A DNA stretch of 64,000 nt from NCBI RefSeq assembly GCF_022179285.1, contig NZ_BPQO01000008.1, positions 124,001 through 188,000 of the forward strand. The letters are read 5' to 3'. The translations under genes and the position numbers were made by a program. The notes beneath the pieces are model-generated. The model was not told the origin of the DNA. It ran no database searches and worked only from the letters and a program-made list of their open reading frames with translations. Positions 18,156 to 26,284 of this stretch are shown one piece after another; within the stretch, counting starts at the first letter, position 1, and each line of letters starts with the position of its first letter. Source of the DNA: Methylobacterium hispanicum (GTDB lineage Bacteria > Pseudomonadota > Alphaproteobacteria > Rhizobiales > Beijerinckiaceae).

Positions 18156-18405
18156 CGGGGATGTCCGCTATGCGAGGGATCTCGTCCGGCCAATGAAGGC
18201 GCTCGCGCGGGGGTTCCTGGCCCGCGGCGACGCGCCGGGCGGGGGCGCCCCGCCCGCGATGTCACACCGGGGCAAAATCCGGTGGGGCCCGCGCCCGCCA
18301 CCTTGCCGGCCCGGCGGCCCTCGGCGACAACGTGAGGGCGTCCCGGATCGGCCGAGCTCGACCGGTCCTCGCACCCGCGTATCTCGTTCAGGTGTCACCC
18401 AAGCG

Positions 18406-19791
18406 ATGCTCCGGTTCCTCGGCCGGCATGCGGGCCTGTCGGCCTTCGGGGTGGTGGCCGCCGTCGTCCTCGGGCCCCTCGCGGTGTTCTGGCCGGGCGC
18501 CGGGGCACTGGCCCTCGCCCTCCTCGGCGCGCTCGGAGCGCTCGCCGCCCATGCCCGCGCCACCGCGCTGCGGGTGCGCTGCGATGTGCTATCCCGGGAG
18601 ATCGACGGTCTCTCCAAGCGGCTGCTGCGGGCGGAGGCGCTCGCGGCCGCGCGACCGGAGCCGGACCAGTCCGGGCTGACCGCCGAGGTCTCGGACCTCG
18701 GCGTCGAGATCGGCCTGCTCAGCGGCATCGTGCGCGACCTCACCGCGGTCGTCGGCGCGCAGGACGCCGAGGTCGCCCGCCTCAAGGCGGTCGCCGCGCG
18801 CGCGGCCGCGTCGGCTGCGCCGATGCCGACGCCCGCGGCGCCGCCCGCCGCCCCCCGGGTCGTTCCCGCCGAGCCCGCGCGGCCGGTGGCGGCCCCTCCG
18901 GCCACCCCGCCCCCGGTCCCGGCGGCTGCGGTCCGGTCGCTTCCGCCCCGCGCGATCCTGCCCCGCCCCGAGCCCCTGCCCGAGGCCGCGCTGGTCGCGG
19001 CCTTCGAGGGCGAGGGGCTGGAGGTGCATCTCCAGCCCGTCGTCACCCTGCCGCAGCGCAAGGTCGTGGCCTACGAGGCGCTGGCGCGGCTGCGCGCGGG
19101 CACGGACCTGATCGTGCCCGAGGACTTCCTGCCGGTGCTGGAGCGGCACGGCCGCACCACCGAGCTCGACCGTCGCATGCTCCAGCGCGCCGCGACCGTC
19201 GCGCGCCATCTCGGCAGCCGCGGCAGTGAGGCGAGCGTCACCTACGGTCTCTCGCCGCTCTCGCTCTACGAGCCCGGCTTCCTGCGGTGGCTCGCCCGGC
19301 TGGTGGGCGACGAGTCCGGCCTTGCCGGCCGTCTCGTGCTCGCCCTGCCGCAGGCCAGCTGGCGCAGCCTCGACCCCGAGCAGGCGAACGCGCTCGCGGC
19401 CCTTCGCGGCAAGGTGGGCTTCGCCCTCGACCGGCCGCAGGACCTGCGCTTCGACGGCATCGCCCTGGCGCGCGTCGGCGTCGGTCAGGTCAAGGTGCCG
19501 GCGGGCCTCCTGCTGCGTCCCGACCGGCCGGACCTCGCCGACATCGCCGTCGAGGATCTGGTCACCGCCCTCGCCCGGGCCGGCATCCGCCTCGTTGCGC
19601 AGGCGGTCGAGGCCGAGGGCGAGGTGCCGGACCTGATCGACCTCGACGTCGCGCTGGCTCAGGGCTCGGTCTTCGCCGCGCCGCGCCCCGTGCGCGCCGA
19701 CGTGCTCGCCGCCCCGCCCACCGCCGAGCCGCCCGAGCCCGAGCCGCCGCAGCGCCGGCCCTTCCGCTCCTTCCTGCGCCGGGCAAGCTGA
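18406..19791 (+). CDS. Membrane-anchored degenerate EAL protein, TipF-like
   Basis: A 461-residue protein. Two N-terminal hydrophobic segments (about 11-29 and 31-50) precede a coiled-coil stretch (52-135), an Ala/Pro linker (134-193), and an EAL-like domain (195-445). It keeps VAYEALARLR (EAL at 224-226). The later metal-binding Asn and the DDFGTG motif are replaced (for example TYGLSPLSL and ALDRPQDLRF), so phosphodiesterase activity is unlikely. The architecture resembles Caulobacter TipF, a cyclic-di-GMP-binding flagellar factor. The frame opens much earlier, but the ATG at 18406 begins right at the membrane anchor. It is followed by a HAD hydrolase on the same strand. Confidence 0.7.
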   Translation: MLRFLGRHAGLSAFGVVAAVVLGPLAVFWPGAGALALALLGALGALAAHARATALRVRCDVLSREIDGLSKRLLRAEALAAARPEPDQSGLTAEVSDLGVEIGLLSGIVRDLTAVVGAQDAEVARLKAVAARAAASAAPMPTPAAPPAAPRVVPAEPARPVAAPPATPPPVPAAAVRSLPPRAILPRPEPLPEAALVAAFEGEGLEVHLQPVVTLPQRKVVAYEALARLRAGTDLIVPEDFLPVLERHGRTTELDRRMLQRAATVARHLGSRGSEASVTYGLSPLSLYEPGFLRWLARLVGDESGLAGRLVLALPQASWRSLDPEQANALAALRGKVGFALDRPQDLRFDGIALARVGVGQVKVPAGLLLRPDRPDLADIAVEDLVTALARAGIRLVAQAVEAEGEVPDLIDLDVALAQGSVFAAPRPVRADVLAAPPTAEPPEPEPPQRRPFRSFLRRAS

Positions 19792-19859
19792 AGTCCTCGG
19801 CCGTTGCCATCGCCGCCCCGTCCGCCTAACCGGACGCCGCGACCGCCGCAGGACCACGC

Positions 19860-20765
19860 ATGACCGAGCACGATACCCGTCACGTTCGCATCCCGACGCT
19901 CTCCGGTTTCCGGGAGATCGCGGACGCCTACGACCTGATCCTCTGCGACGTCTGGGGGGTGCTGCACGACGGCCGCCGGGCGCACACGGGCGCGGGCGAG
20001 GCGCTGATCCGCTTCCGGCACCATGCCGGGGCGGAGCGCCCGCGCCGGGTGGTGCTGGTCTCGAACGCGCCGCGCCCGGGCGAGGGCGTCGGGCGCATCC
20101 TCGACGGGTTCGGCGTTCCGCGCGAGGCCTACGACGCCATCGTCACCTCGGGCGACCTCACCCGGGCGCTGATCGCCGACCGGCCCGGCACCCGCCTCTA
20201 CCATCTCGGGCCCGAGCGCGACGCGGGCATCTTCCGGGGCCTCGACGTGGAGCTGGTCGCGGCCGAGGCCGCCGATCTCGTGCTCTGCACCGGCCTGTTC
20301 GACGACCGCACCGAGACGGCCGACGATTACCGCGACACGCTCGGGGCGCTCCACGCGCGCGGCGTCCCGATGATCTGCGCCAACCCCGACCTCGTGGTCG
20401 AGGCGGACGGCCGGCTGATCCCCTGCGCGGGGTTGCTGGCCGCGGCCTACGCCGATCTCGGCGGCGCGGTGGTCTACGCGGGCAAGCCGCACCGGCCGGT
20501 CTACGAGGCTGCGCTCGCCCGCGCGGGCGAGCTCGACGGGCGCGAGCCGCCTGACGCGGGCCGGGTCGTCGCGGTCGGCGACGCGATCCGCACCGACATC
20601 GCGGGCGCCCGTGGCTTCGGCATCGCCAGCCTCCTCGTCGCCCGGGGTATCCACGCGGAGGAGCTGGGCGTCACGGCCGAGCACCACCGCCTCGGCGAGA
20701 TCGCCGGCTGGCTCGCCACGCAGGCGGTGCGGCCCGACGCGGTGATCGAGCGCCTGGTCTGGTAG
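19860..20765 (+). CDS. HAD-superfamily hydrolase (TIGR01459 type)
   Basis: A 301-residue HAD-IIA phosphatase-like protein. The nucleophile motif is ILCDVWGVLHDG (Asp30, with Trp in place of the second Asp, as usual in this subfamily). VLVSNAPRPG gives the Ser/Asn motif II, YAGKPHRPVYE the Lys, and VVAVGDAIRTDIAGARGFG the terminal acidic motif. The family is widespread in alphaproteobacteria without an assigned substrate. It follows the EAL-like gene by about 70 bases and may be co-transcribed. Confidence 0.85.
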   Translation: MTEHDTRHVRIPTLSGFREIADAYDLILCDVWGVLHDGRRAHTGAGEALIRFRHHAGAERPRRVVLVSNAPRPGEGVGRILDGFGVPREAYDAIVTSGDLTRALIADRPGTRLYHLGPERDAGIFRGLDVELVAAEAADLVLCTGLFDDRTETADDYRDTLGALHARGVPMICANPDLVVEADGRLIPCAGLLAAAYADLGGAVVYAGKPHRPVYEAALARAGELDGREPPDAGRVVAVGDAIRTDIAGARGFGIASLLVARGIHAEELGVTAEHHRLGEIAGWLATQAVRPDAVIERLVW

Positions 20766-20857
20766 GATTCGGCGGCAAGGCGCGGGATGCGCCGACGCGC
20801 GCGAACGGCAGGATGGGGCTTCGATCCCCGAAAGGCCTCCAGACCGGAGACATCGCG

Positions 20858-21952
20858 ATGCCCGATCCGACCGCCACCGCACCCCCCAAGGCCGTCCGTC
20901 CCCTCGACGAGGCCACGATGTGGGCGGCGCTCGCCGCCCGCGACGCCGCCGCAGACGGACGCTTCGTCTTCGCGGTGCGCACCACCGGCGTGTACTGCCG
21001 CCCGAGCTGCCCGTCCCGGGCGGCCCGGCGCGAGAACGTGCGCTTCTACCCCGGACCGTCCGAGGCGGAGGCCGCCGGCTACCGTCCCTGCCGGCGCTGC
21101 CGCCCGGACGCGGCGGGACCGGCCGAGCGGCGCCGCGAGGCGGTCGCCCGCGCCTGCCGGCTGATCGAGCGGGCCGAGACCGAGCCGGCGCTCGATGCAC
21201 TGGCGGCCGAGGCGGGCCTGAGCGCGCACCACTTCCACCGGGTCTTCCGCGCGATCACCGGCGTGACGCCGCGGGCCTACGCGCGGGCGCGCCGGGCCGA
21301 GCGCCTCGCCGCTGCCCTGCCGACGGCCGGCACGGTGACGGAGGCGCTCTACGCGGCGGGCTACAACGCCCCAAGCCGCTTCTACGCCGAGGCGCCGGAG
21401 CGGCTCGGCATGAGCCCGACCGCCTATCGCCGGGGCGGGGCGGGTGCGCGCATCCGCTTCGGGGTCGGGGCCTGCGCGCTCGGCGCGATCCTGGTGGCGG
21501 CGAGTGAGCGGGGCGTCTGCGCCATCCTGCTCGGCGACGATCCCGACGCGCTCGTGCGCGACCTGCAGGACCGCTTCGCCGCCGCGGAACTCGTGGGGGG
21601 CGACGCGGTGTTCGAGGCCTGGATGGCGCGGGTGATCGGCCTCGTCGAGGCGCCGGGACGAGGCCTCGACCTGCCCCTCGACATCGGCGGCACCGTCTTC
21701 CAGCAACGGGTCTGGGAGGCGCTGCGCCGGATCCCGGTGGGCGAGACCGCGAGCTACGCCGAGATCGCCCGCGCCATCGGCCTGCCGGCGGCGGTCCGTG
21801 CGGTGGCGATGGCCTGCGGCGCGAACGCGCTGGCTGTCGCGATCCCCTGCCACCGGGTGGTGCGCTCGGACGGCGCGCTCTCAGGGTACCGCTGGGGTGT
21901 GGAGCGCAAGCGCGCGCTGCTGGCACGGGAGGCGGAGGAGGGCGAGGGGTGA
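20858..21952 (+). CDS. ada: Ada: adaptive-response regulator and O6-methylguanine-DNA methyltransferase
   Basis: A 364-residue three-domain protein. The N-terminal zinc domain has Cys47, Cys51, Cys78 and Cys81 in GVYCRPSCPSR and RPCRRCRPD; Cys47 would accept methyl from phosphotriesters. An AraC-type helix-turn-helix (about 95-190) and the C-terminal alkyltransferase with the acceptor Cys331 in IPCHRVV follow. On methylation it activates alkylation-repair genes. A GGAGA seven bases before the ATG at 20858 selects this start over an ATG 45 bases upstream. alkB is about 11 kb away and not in an operon with it. Confidence 0.92.
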   Translation: MPDPTATAPPKAVRPLDEATMWAALAARDAAADGRFVFAVRTTGVYCRPSCPSRAARRENVRFYPGPSEAEAAGYRPCRRCRPDAAGPAERRREAVARACRLIERAETEPALDALAAEAGLSAHHFHRVFRAITGVTPRAYARARRAERLAAALPTAGTVTEALYAAGYNAPSRFYAEAPERLGMSPTAYRRGGAGARIRFGVGACALGAILVAASERGVCAILLGDDPDALVRDLQDRFAAAELVGGDAVFEAWMARVIGLVEAPGRGLDLPLDIGGTVFQQRVWEALRRIPVGETASYAEIARAIGLPAAVRAVAMACGANALAVAIPCHRVVRSDGALSGYRWGVERKRALLAREAEEGEG

Positions 21953-21965
21953 TGGCGCCCCGGTC

Positions 21966-22156
21966 TCCCTCCCCCCTCTGCGGGGGAGGGTGGCGCCCGA
22001 AGGGTGACGGTCGGGACGAAGTCCCGCAAAGAGGGGAGCCCGGCTTCAGGAAGGGGCGCACCCGTCATGCGGGGCGGTGCCTCTGCCGGAGGCGTTCACC
22101 CCTCTCCCGACCCGGCCTTACGGCCGGCCCACCCTCCCCTGCAGAGGGGGGAGGGA
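21966..22156. repeat. MITE-like palindromic intergenic element, copy A
   Basis: A 191-base non-coding element fills most of the 303-base gap between ada and bfr. Its ends form a 28-base inverted repeat with one mismatch (21966-21993 and 22129-22156). Inside is a segment (about 22009-22035) nearly identical to one in the element at 38111-38145. Compact size, terminal inverted repeats and recurrence mark it as a dispersed miniature element. It has no coding capacity of its own. The rest of the gap (22157-22255) holds nothing recognisable. Confidence 0.7.
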
Positions 22157-22255
22157 CAGCGCGGGGGCCGTAGCCCGGATGCGCGACACGCGCGCTTGCA
22201 GAGTCCCTCGGATGAAAGCCGTCCCGAGCCCGAAGCCCCGGGACGGTTCGAACCC

Positions 22256-22753
22256 TCACTCCGTCTCGGGCGCGATCTGCTGCAGGCCGCCGATGTGGCG
22301 CTGGGCGTAGAGCGGCAGGCCGATCTGGTTGATCAGCTCCAGCTGCGTCTCGAGGAAGTCGATATGGCCCTCCTCGTCCTCGGCCAGATCCTCGAACAGG
22401 CGCTTCGAGACGCGGTCGTTGATCGAGTCGCAGTACTTGGCCGCCTCGAGGTAGAGCGAGCGGGCCTCGTTCTCGGCCGCGAGGTCGCACTCGATGATCT
22501 CCTGCACGGTCTGGCCGATCCGCAGCGGGTCGAGCTCCTGCAGGTTCGGGAAGCCGTCGAGGAACAGGATCCGGTCGATGAACCGGTCGGCGTGGTTCAT
22601 CTCCTCGATCGATTCCTTGCGCCAGAACTTGGCGAGGTCGACGTAGCCCCAGTCGTTCAGCAGGCGGAAGTGGAGCCAGTACTGGCTGACCGCCGTCAGC
22701 TCGCTGCGCAGGCCTCGGTTGAGGTACTCGATGACCTTGGTGTCGCCCTTCAT
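22256..22753 (-). CDS. bfr: Bacterioferritin
   Basis: A 165-residue iron-storage protein forming a 24-mer with heme between subunit pairs. All ferroxidase ligands fall at the canonical positions: Glu18, Glu51, His54, Glu94, Glu127 and His130. The heme ligand Met52 is also present. It oxidises Fe(II) and stores it as mineral in the cytoplasm. The ATG at 22753 gives the standard MKGD N-terminus; the upstream open frame is out of family. bfd lies just upstream on the same strand with a 68-base gap, so release and storage genes are co-expressed. Confidence 0.95.
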   Translation of the reverse strand: MKGDTKVIEYLNRGLRSELTAVSQYWLHFRLLNDWGYVDLAKFWRKESIEEMNHADRFIDRILFLDGFPNLQELDPLRIGQTVQEIIECDLAAENEARSLYLEAAKYCDSINDRVSKRLFEDLAEDEEGHIDFLETQLELINQIGLPLYAQRHIGGLQQIAPETE

Positions 22754-22821
22754 TGCCCCACACTCTCCGTTGTCGGAACGCGAGGAAGCGGGCGCCAGGT
22801 TCGAGAACCGTCGGGCACCTC

Positions 22822-23091
22822 TCAGGCGGCCAGCTCCTCGTCCGCTGTTTGGAACTGTTTCAGACTGCAGGCGCTGGCGCAAGACGCCGAGCAGGCATGG
22901 GCGTCCGCTTCCGCCGCTTCGCTGAGTGCCGTGCGCAGGATCGACCGGATGGTGCGGGCGCAGCGCCCGCATTTCGGGCTGCAGCCGAGGCAGGCATAGA
23001 CCTGGGCGGGCGTGCGCGGGCAGGCCGGGCCCGGATCGAGGCAGCCGCGCACGGCGCCATCGGACAGGACGTTGCAGGAACAGACGATCAT
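22822..23091 (-). CDS. bfd: Bacterioferritin-associated ferredoxin
   Basis: An 89-residue [2Fe-2S] protein that reduces the mineral core of bacterioferritin to release iron. The Bfd pattern is intact: Cys4 and Cys6 in MIVCSCN, and Cys41 and Cys44 in KCGRC. Additional cysteines at 34 and 37, and a Cys-rich C-terminal tail ([12 protein letters not shown]), are unusual. The ATG at 23091 matches the family start. It heads the bfd-bfr pair, with an Irr-like box about 110 bases upstream. Confidence 0.92.
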   Translation of the reverse strand: MIVCSCNVLSDGAVRGCLDPGPACPRTPAQVYACLGCSPKCGRCARTIRSILRTALSEAAEADAHACSASCASACSLKQFQTADEELAA

Positions 23092-23198
23092 GCGACCCGT
23101 GAACCCTGGCTTGGTTCTCGGCCGGCCGGAGAGCCGTTCGGCCGTCCCTCGATACGGAGCCGACCCCGGACGGGCAGGCCCTCGCTGATGCACACCAG

Positions 23199-23230
23199 AT
23201 TAGAACTCTTGAAAACTAGAGCGTTTTCAA
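23199..23230 (-). promoter_or_regulatory. Irr-like (ICE) box and adjoining palindrome upstream of bfd
   Basis: The 17-mer at 23199-23215 (ATTAGAA, CTC, TTGAAAA) resembles the iron-control element TTTAGAA-N3-TTCTAAA bound by Irr in alphaproteobacteria, with 6/7 and 5/7 matches in the two halves. Overlapping it, TTGAAAAC (23209-23216) and GTTTTCAA (23223-23230) form a perfect inverted repeat with a 6-base spacer. Repression of bacterioferritin by Irr under iron limitation is known in this class, so regulation of bfd-bfr is a reasonable inference. Confidence 0.5.
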
Positions 23231-23656
23231 AGCGTTAGTGCGGGCGACACATGGCACCGGGGCGTGAGTGGGTCAAGGGTGCCGGGTTCACGTGTGCGCA
23301 ATCGATCAGGCCCTTCCCGCAGCCTTGCGCTCCGTGCCGGACCCCGCCGGAGACGCGCCGGACACGGTGACGCAGCCGGCTCCAATCGTCCTCGGCCGCC
23401 CGGTCCGGCGGGCGCGGCCGGAGCCGAATCGCGGACAGGCCGCGGCCTTCGTCATCCCGCAACGCAGCGAGGCCGCCGCCGGGGAATCCTGGCCGGACAA
23501 GGACTTAAAGCCCGCCACCGGTTTCGCATCTCCCCAAATCCCTCTAGCCTTGCGCGATTCCCCCCTGTAAGGCCGCCCGGCGCGCTCACGCGCCGCCTCC
23601 CCGCGGCCCGGCGGGGCAAATTCGGCGCAAGCCCGGACTGAAGGAGATTCCCAGGG
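23231..23656. other. Intergenic stretch between bfd and glnA
   Basis: More than 400 bases without a supportable gene. Short open frames here have no domain content and no ribosome site. It must contain the glnA promoter, but I see neither a convincing sigma-54 GG-N10-GC element nor a clear sigma-70 pair. An AAGGAGAT ribosome binding site sits just before glnA. Confidence 0.5.
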
Positions 23657-25069
23657 ATGGCAAAGACCGCAGCGGATGTCCTGAGGGAGATCAAGGACAA
23701 CGACGTCAAGTACGTGGACTTCCGGTTCACGGACCCGCGGGGCAAGTGGCAGCACGTCACCTTCGACGTCTCCCTCGTGGATGATGAGATCTTCCAGGAC
23801 GGCACCATGTTCGACGGCTCGTCGATCGCCGGCTGGAAGGCGATCAACGAGTCCGACATGCTGCTGATGCCGGACCCGGCGACCGCCTGCATGGACCCGT
23901 TCTTCTCCGCCTCCACCATGTCGATCGTCTGCGACGTGCTGGAGCCGTCGAGCGGCCAGCCCTATTCCCGCGACCCGCGCTCGACCGCCAAGCTGGCTGA
24001 AGCCTACTTGCGCTCCACCGGCATCGGCGACACGATCTATGTCGGCCCCGAGGCCGAGTTCTTCGTCTTCGACGACGTGAAGTTCGGCGCCGACCCCTAC
24101 CACACCGGCTTCCAGCTCGATTCGACGGAACTCCCCACCAACGGCTTCACCGACTACGAGGGCGGCAACCTCGGCCACCGGGTGCAGACCAAGGGCGGCT
24201 ACTTCCCCGTCCCGCCGCAGGACTCGGCCCAGGACATGCGCGGCGAGATGCTGGCCGCCATGCAGTCGATGGGCGTGAAGGTCGAGAAGCACCACCACGA
24301 GGTGGCGTCGGCTCAGCACGAGCTCGGCATGAAGTTTGACACGCTGACGCTGCTCGCCGACCACATGCAGATCTACAAGTACTGCATCCACAACGTGGCG
24401 CAGAGCTACGGCAAGTCGGCGACCTTCATGCCCAAGCCCGTATACGGCGACAACGGCTCCGGTATGCACGTGCACCAGTCGATCTGGAAGAACGGCAAGC
24501 CGCTGTTTGCCGGCGACAAGTACGCCGACCTCTCCCAGGAATGCCTCTGGTACATCGGCGGCATCATCAAGCACGCCAAGGCGCTGAACGCTTTCACCAA
24601 CCCCTCGACCAACTCCTACAAGCGCCTTGTCCCAGGCTACGAGGCCCCGGTGCTGCTGGCCTACTCGGCCCGCAACCGCTCGGCCTCCTGCCGCATCCCG
24701 TGGACGACGAACCCGAAGGCCAAGCGCGTCGAGGTCCGCTTTCCCGACCCGATGGCGAACCCCTACCTAGCCTTCTCGGCGCTGCTGATGGCCGGCCTCG
24801 ACGGCATCCTCAACAAGATCGATCCGGGTCCGGCCATGGACAAGGACCTGTACGACCTGCCCCCGCGCGAGCTGAAGCAGATCCCGACCGTGTGCGGCTC
24901 GCTCCGTGAGGCCCTCCAGAGCCTCGACAAGGACCGGGACTTCCTCAAGGCCGGCGGCGTGTTCTCGGACGACCAGATCGACTCGTTCATCGAGCTGAAG
25001 ATGACCGAGGTGCTGCGCTACGAGATGACCCCGCACCCGATCGAGTTCGTGCAGTACTACTCGCTCTGA
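23657..25069 (+). CDS. glnA: Glutamine synthetase type I
   Basis: A 470-residue dodecameric enzyme joining ammonia to glutamate with ATP. The N-terminus [20 protein letters not shown] and the [10 protein letters not shown] stretch are typical of GSI-beta. Metal-binding [13 protein letters not shown] ([13 protein letters not shown]) and [11 protein letters not shown] motifs are present. The adenylylation tyrosine lies in DKDLYDLPP near residue 398, so control by GlnE and PII is expected. AAGGAGAT upstream is a strong ribosome site. In many relatives glnB lies directly upstream of glnA; here glnB is 11 kb away. Confidence 0.96.
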   Translation: MAKTAADVLREIKDNDVKYVDFRFTDPRGKWQHVTFDVSLVDDEIFQDGTMFDGSSIAGWKAINESDMLLMPDPATACMDPFFSASTMSIVCDVLEPSSGQPYSRDPRSTAKLAEAYLRSTGIGDTIYVGPEAEFFVFDDVKFGADPYHTGFQLDSTELPTNGFTDYEGGNLGHRVQTKGGYFPVPPQDSAQDMRGEMLAAMQSMGVKVEKHHHEVASAQHELGMKFDTLTLLADHMQIYKYCIHNVAQSYGKSATFMPKPVYGDNGSGMHVHQSIWKNGKPLFAGDKYADLSQECLWYIGGIIKHAKALNAFTNPSTNSYKRLVPGYEAPVLLAYSARNRSASCRIPWTTNPKAKRVEVRFPDPMANPYLAFSALLMAGLDGILNKIDPGPAMDKDLYDLPPRELKQIPTVCGSLREALQSLDKDRDFLKAGGVFSDDQIDSFIELKMTEVLRYEMTPHPIEFVQYYSL

Positions 25070-25076
25070 GCGGACG

Positions 25077-25143
25077 GGCCGGGCGGCGACGCCCGGCCTG
25101 CCCTGATGATCGCGGCGCCGGGGCCCTGCACAGGGCTCCGGCG
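25077..25143 (+). terminator. Two tandem hairpins after glnA
   Basis: Eight bases past the glnA stop is a perfect 9-bp stem with a GCGA loop (25077-25098). A 13-bp stem with one G-U pair follows (25116-25128 with 25131-25143). Neither is followed by a T-run. Together they probably end or stabilise the glnA mRNA. Confidence 0.5.
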
Positions 25144-25214
25144 TCTCGCGTTTCGCGCCGCGTCGGCGCGCTTGCAGGTCGGCCCAAATTCCTATCCAAG
25201 GATCCGGACGATCG

Positions 25215-26231
25215 ATGATCCGGGCCTCCGTGATGGGACAGAGGACGAAGAAGCGGATCCGGCCGAACCGGACGAGGAAGCGGCTCGGCCGCCTGCCGCC
25301 GACACCGGAGTTCTTGAAGTTCGGCAGCTACTTCCATCAGGACGTTCTGGTCCTCCAAGGCACCTGGGAAGCCGCGACGCTCGATGTCGTCGCGTCGTTC
25401 AACGGCGAGGATCGGAAGCGGCTGCGCGACTTCATCGGGACGGTCCTGGAAAGCGACCTCTCGCCCGACGAACTGAAAAAGCTCTGGGATCTGACGGGAT
25501 CCGATTGGTATCTCGATGGCGCCGCCCTTCGGACCATCCTCGCCCTCGCGCATGATGGGTTGCGCAAAGGGCTGTCGCGCCGAGAAGCCCGCATGCTCTT
25601 CCTCGACCACCTCGCCGTCGTCGCGCCGACCCTCGCGGAGGGCGTGGTGCATGTCCGCGAGAGCCTGGACCTCGACATCCCCGAGGGCGGGCGCCACCGC
25701 GAGATGGGCACGCGCAACCACCTGCTGCGCCTCGGCGAGGCGCTCTTCCTCGAAGTGATCGCGGTCGATCCCGAGGCGCCGCCGCCTGACCGCCCGCGCT
25801 GGTTCGGCCTCGGCGATGCCGCTGCGGTCCGGGCCGATTGGGAGTCCGGGCGACGCCTGCGCGCCTTCGTGGCCCGCACGAACGATCTCGACGGCGCGCT
25901 CGCCCGGCGTCCCGGCCTGTTCGGCTCGGCCATGCGCATGAGCCGCGGCGCTCTCTCCTGGCGCTTCGCCCTGCGCGGTGACGGCGCGCTCCCGATGGAC
26001 GGCCTCCTGCCCTGCCTCATGGACTGGGACGCCGCCGGCCACCCGGCCCGCGCCATGCCGGATCTCGGCGCGCGGCTCCTCGTCTTCCGGCTCGACCATC
26101 CCGACCCGGAGGCGGCTGCCGCCCTCTACCGGGAGATCGGCCTCCTCAACCCGCCCGAGATCCACGCAGGTGCCGTGTTCCGCTACACGGCGGAGATCGA
26201 GACGCCCGCGGGCCCGCGCATCCTGGGCTGA
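25215..26231 (+). CDS. In-frame fusion of a CdiI-like immunity domain and a glyoxalase-like (VOC) domain
   Basis: A 338-residue soluble protein in one continuous frame. Residues about 30-120 read like the CDI immunity family: FLKFGSYFHQDVLVL, then SDLSPDELKKLWDLTGSDWYL. From residue 127 (MLFLDHLAVVAPTLAEGV) it is a glyoxalase-like PF13468-type domain with GGRHREMGTRNHLL and FLEVIAVDPEAP. An ATG at 25593 falls exactly at the junction and would be a natural start for a separate VOC gene, so a lost stop may have joined two genes. The first part has a noticeably less GC-biased codon choice than its neighbours. No cdiA/cdiB toxin genes are nearby, so the immunity part is orphan. The role is unknown. 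Confidence 0.7.
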   Translation: MIRASVMGQRTKKRIRPNRTRKRLGRLPPTPEFLKFGSYFHQDVLVLQGTWEAATLDVVASFNGEDRKRLRDFIGTVLESDLSPDELKKLWDLTGSDWYLDGAALRTILALAHDGLRKGLSRREARMLFLDHLAVVAPTLAEGVVHVRESLDLDIPEGGRHREMGTRNHLLRLGEALFLEVIAVDPEAPPPDRPRWFGLGDAAAVRADWESGRRLRAFVARTNDLDGALARRPGLFGSAMRMSRGALSWRFALRGDGALPMDGLLPCLMDWDAAGHPARAMPDLGARLLVFRLDHPDPEAAAALYREIGLLNPPEIHAGAVFRYTAEIETPAGPRILG

Positions 26232-26284
26232 GCCGGGACCGCTCGAGCCCGGGCGCGACGGCCTCCCGGGCTGGGATCGAAGCC

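Noticed and set aside
21966..22156. CRISPR-like array
   Set aside because: The structure is a single inverted repeat, not regularly spaced direct repeats with unique spacers. No cas genes are present. The same holds for 38066-38557.
23092..23656. Short plus-strand open frames between bfd and glnA
   Set aside because: They have no ribosome sites, no domain content and an Arg/Pro/Ala-rich composition, and overlap the probable regulatory region.
25215..25590. A complete CDI toxin-immunity locus
   Set aside because: Only the immunity-like domain is present. No two-partner secretion exoprotein or transporter gene is adjacent.
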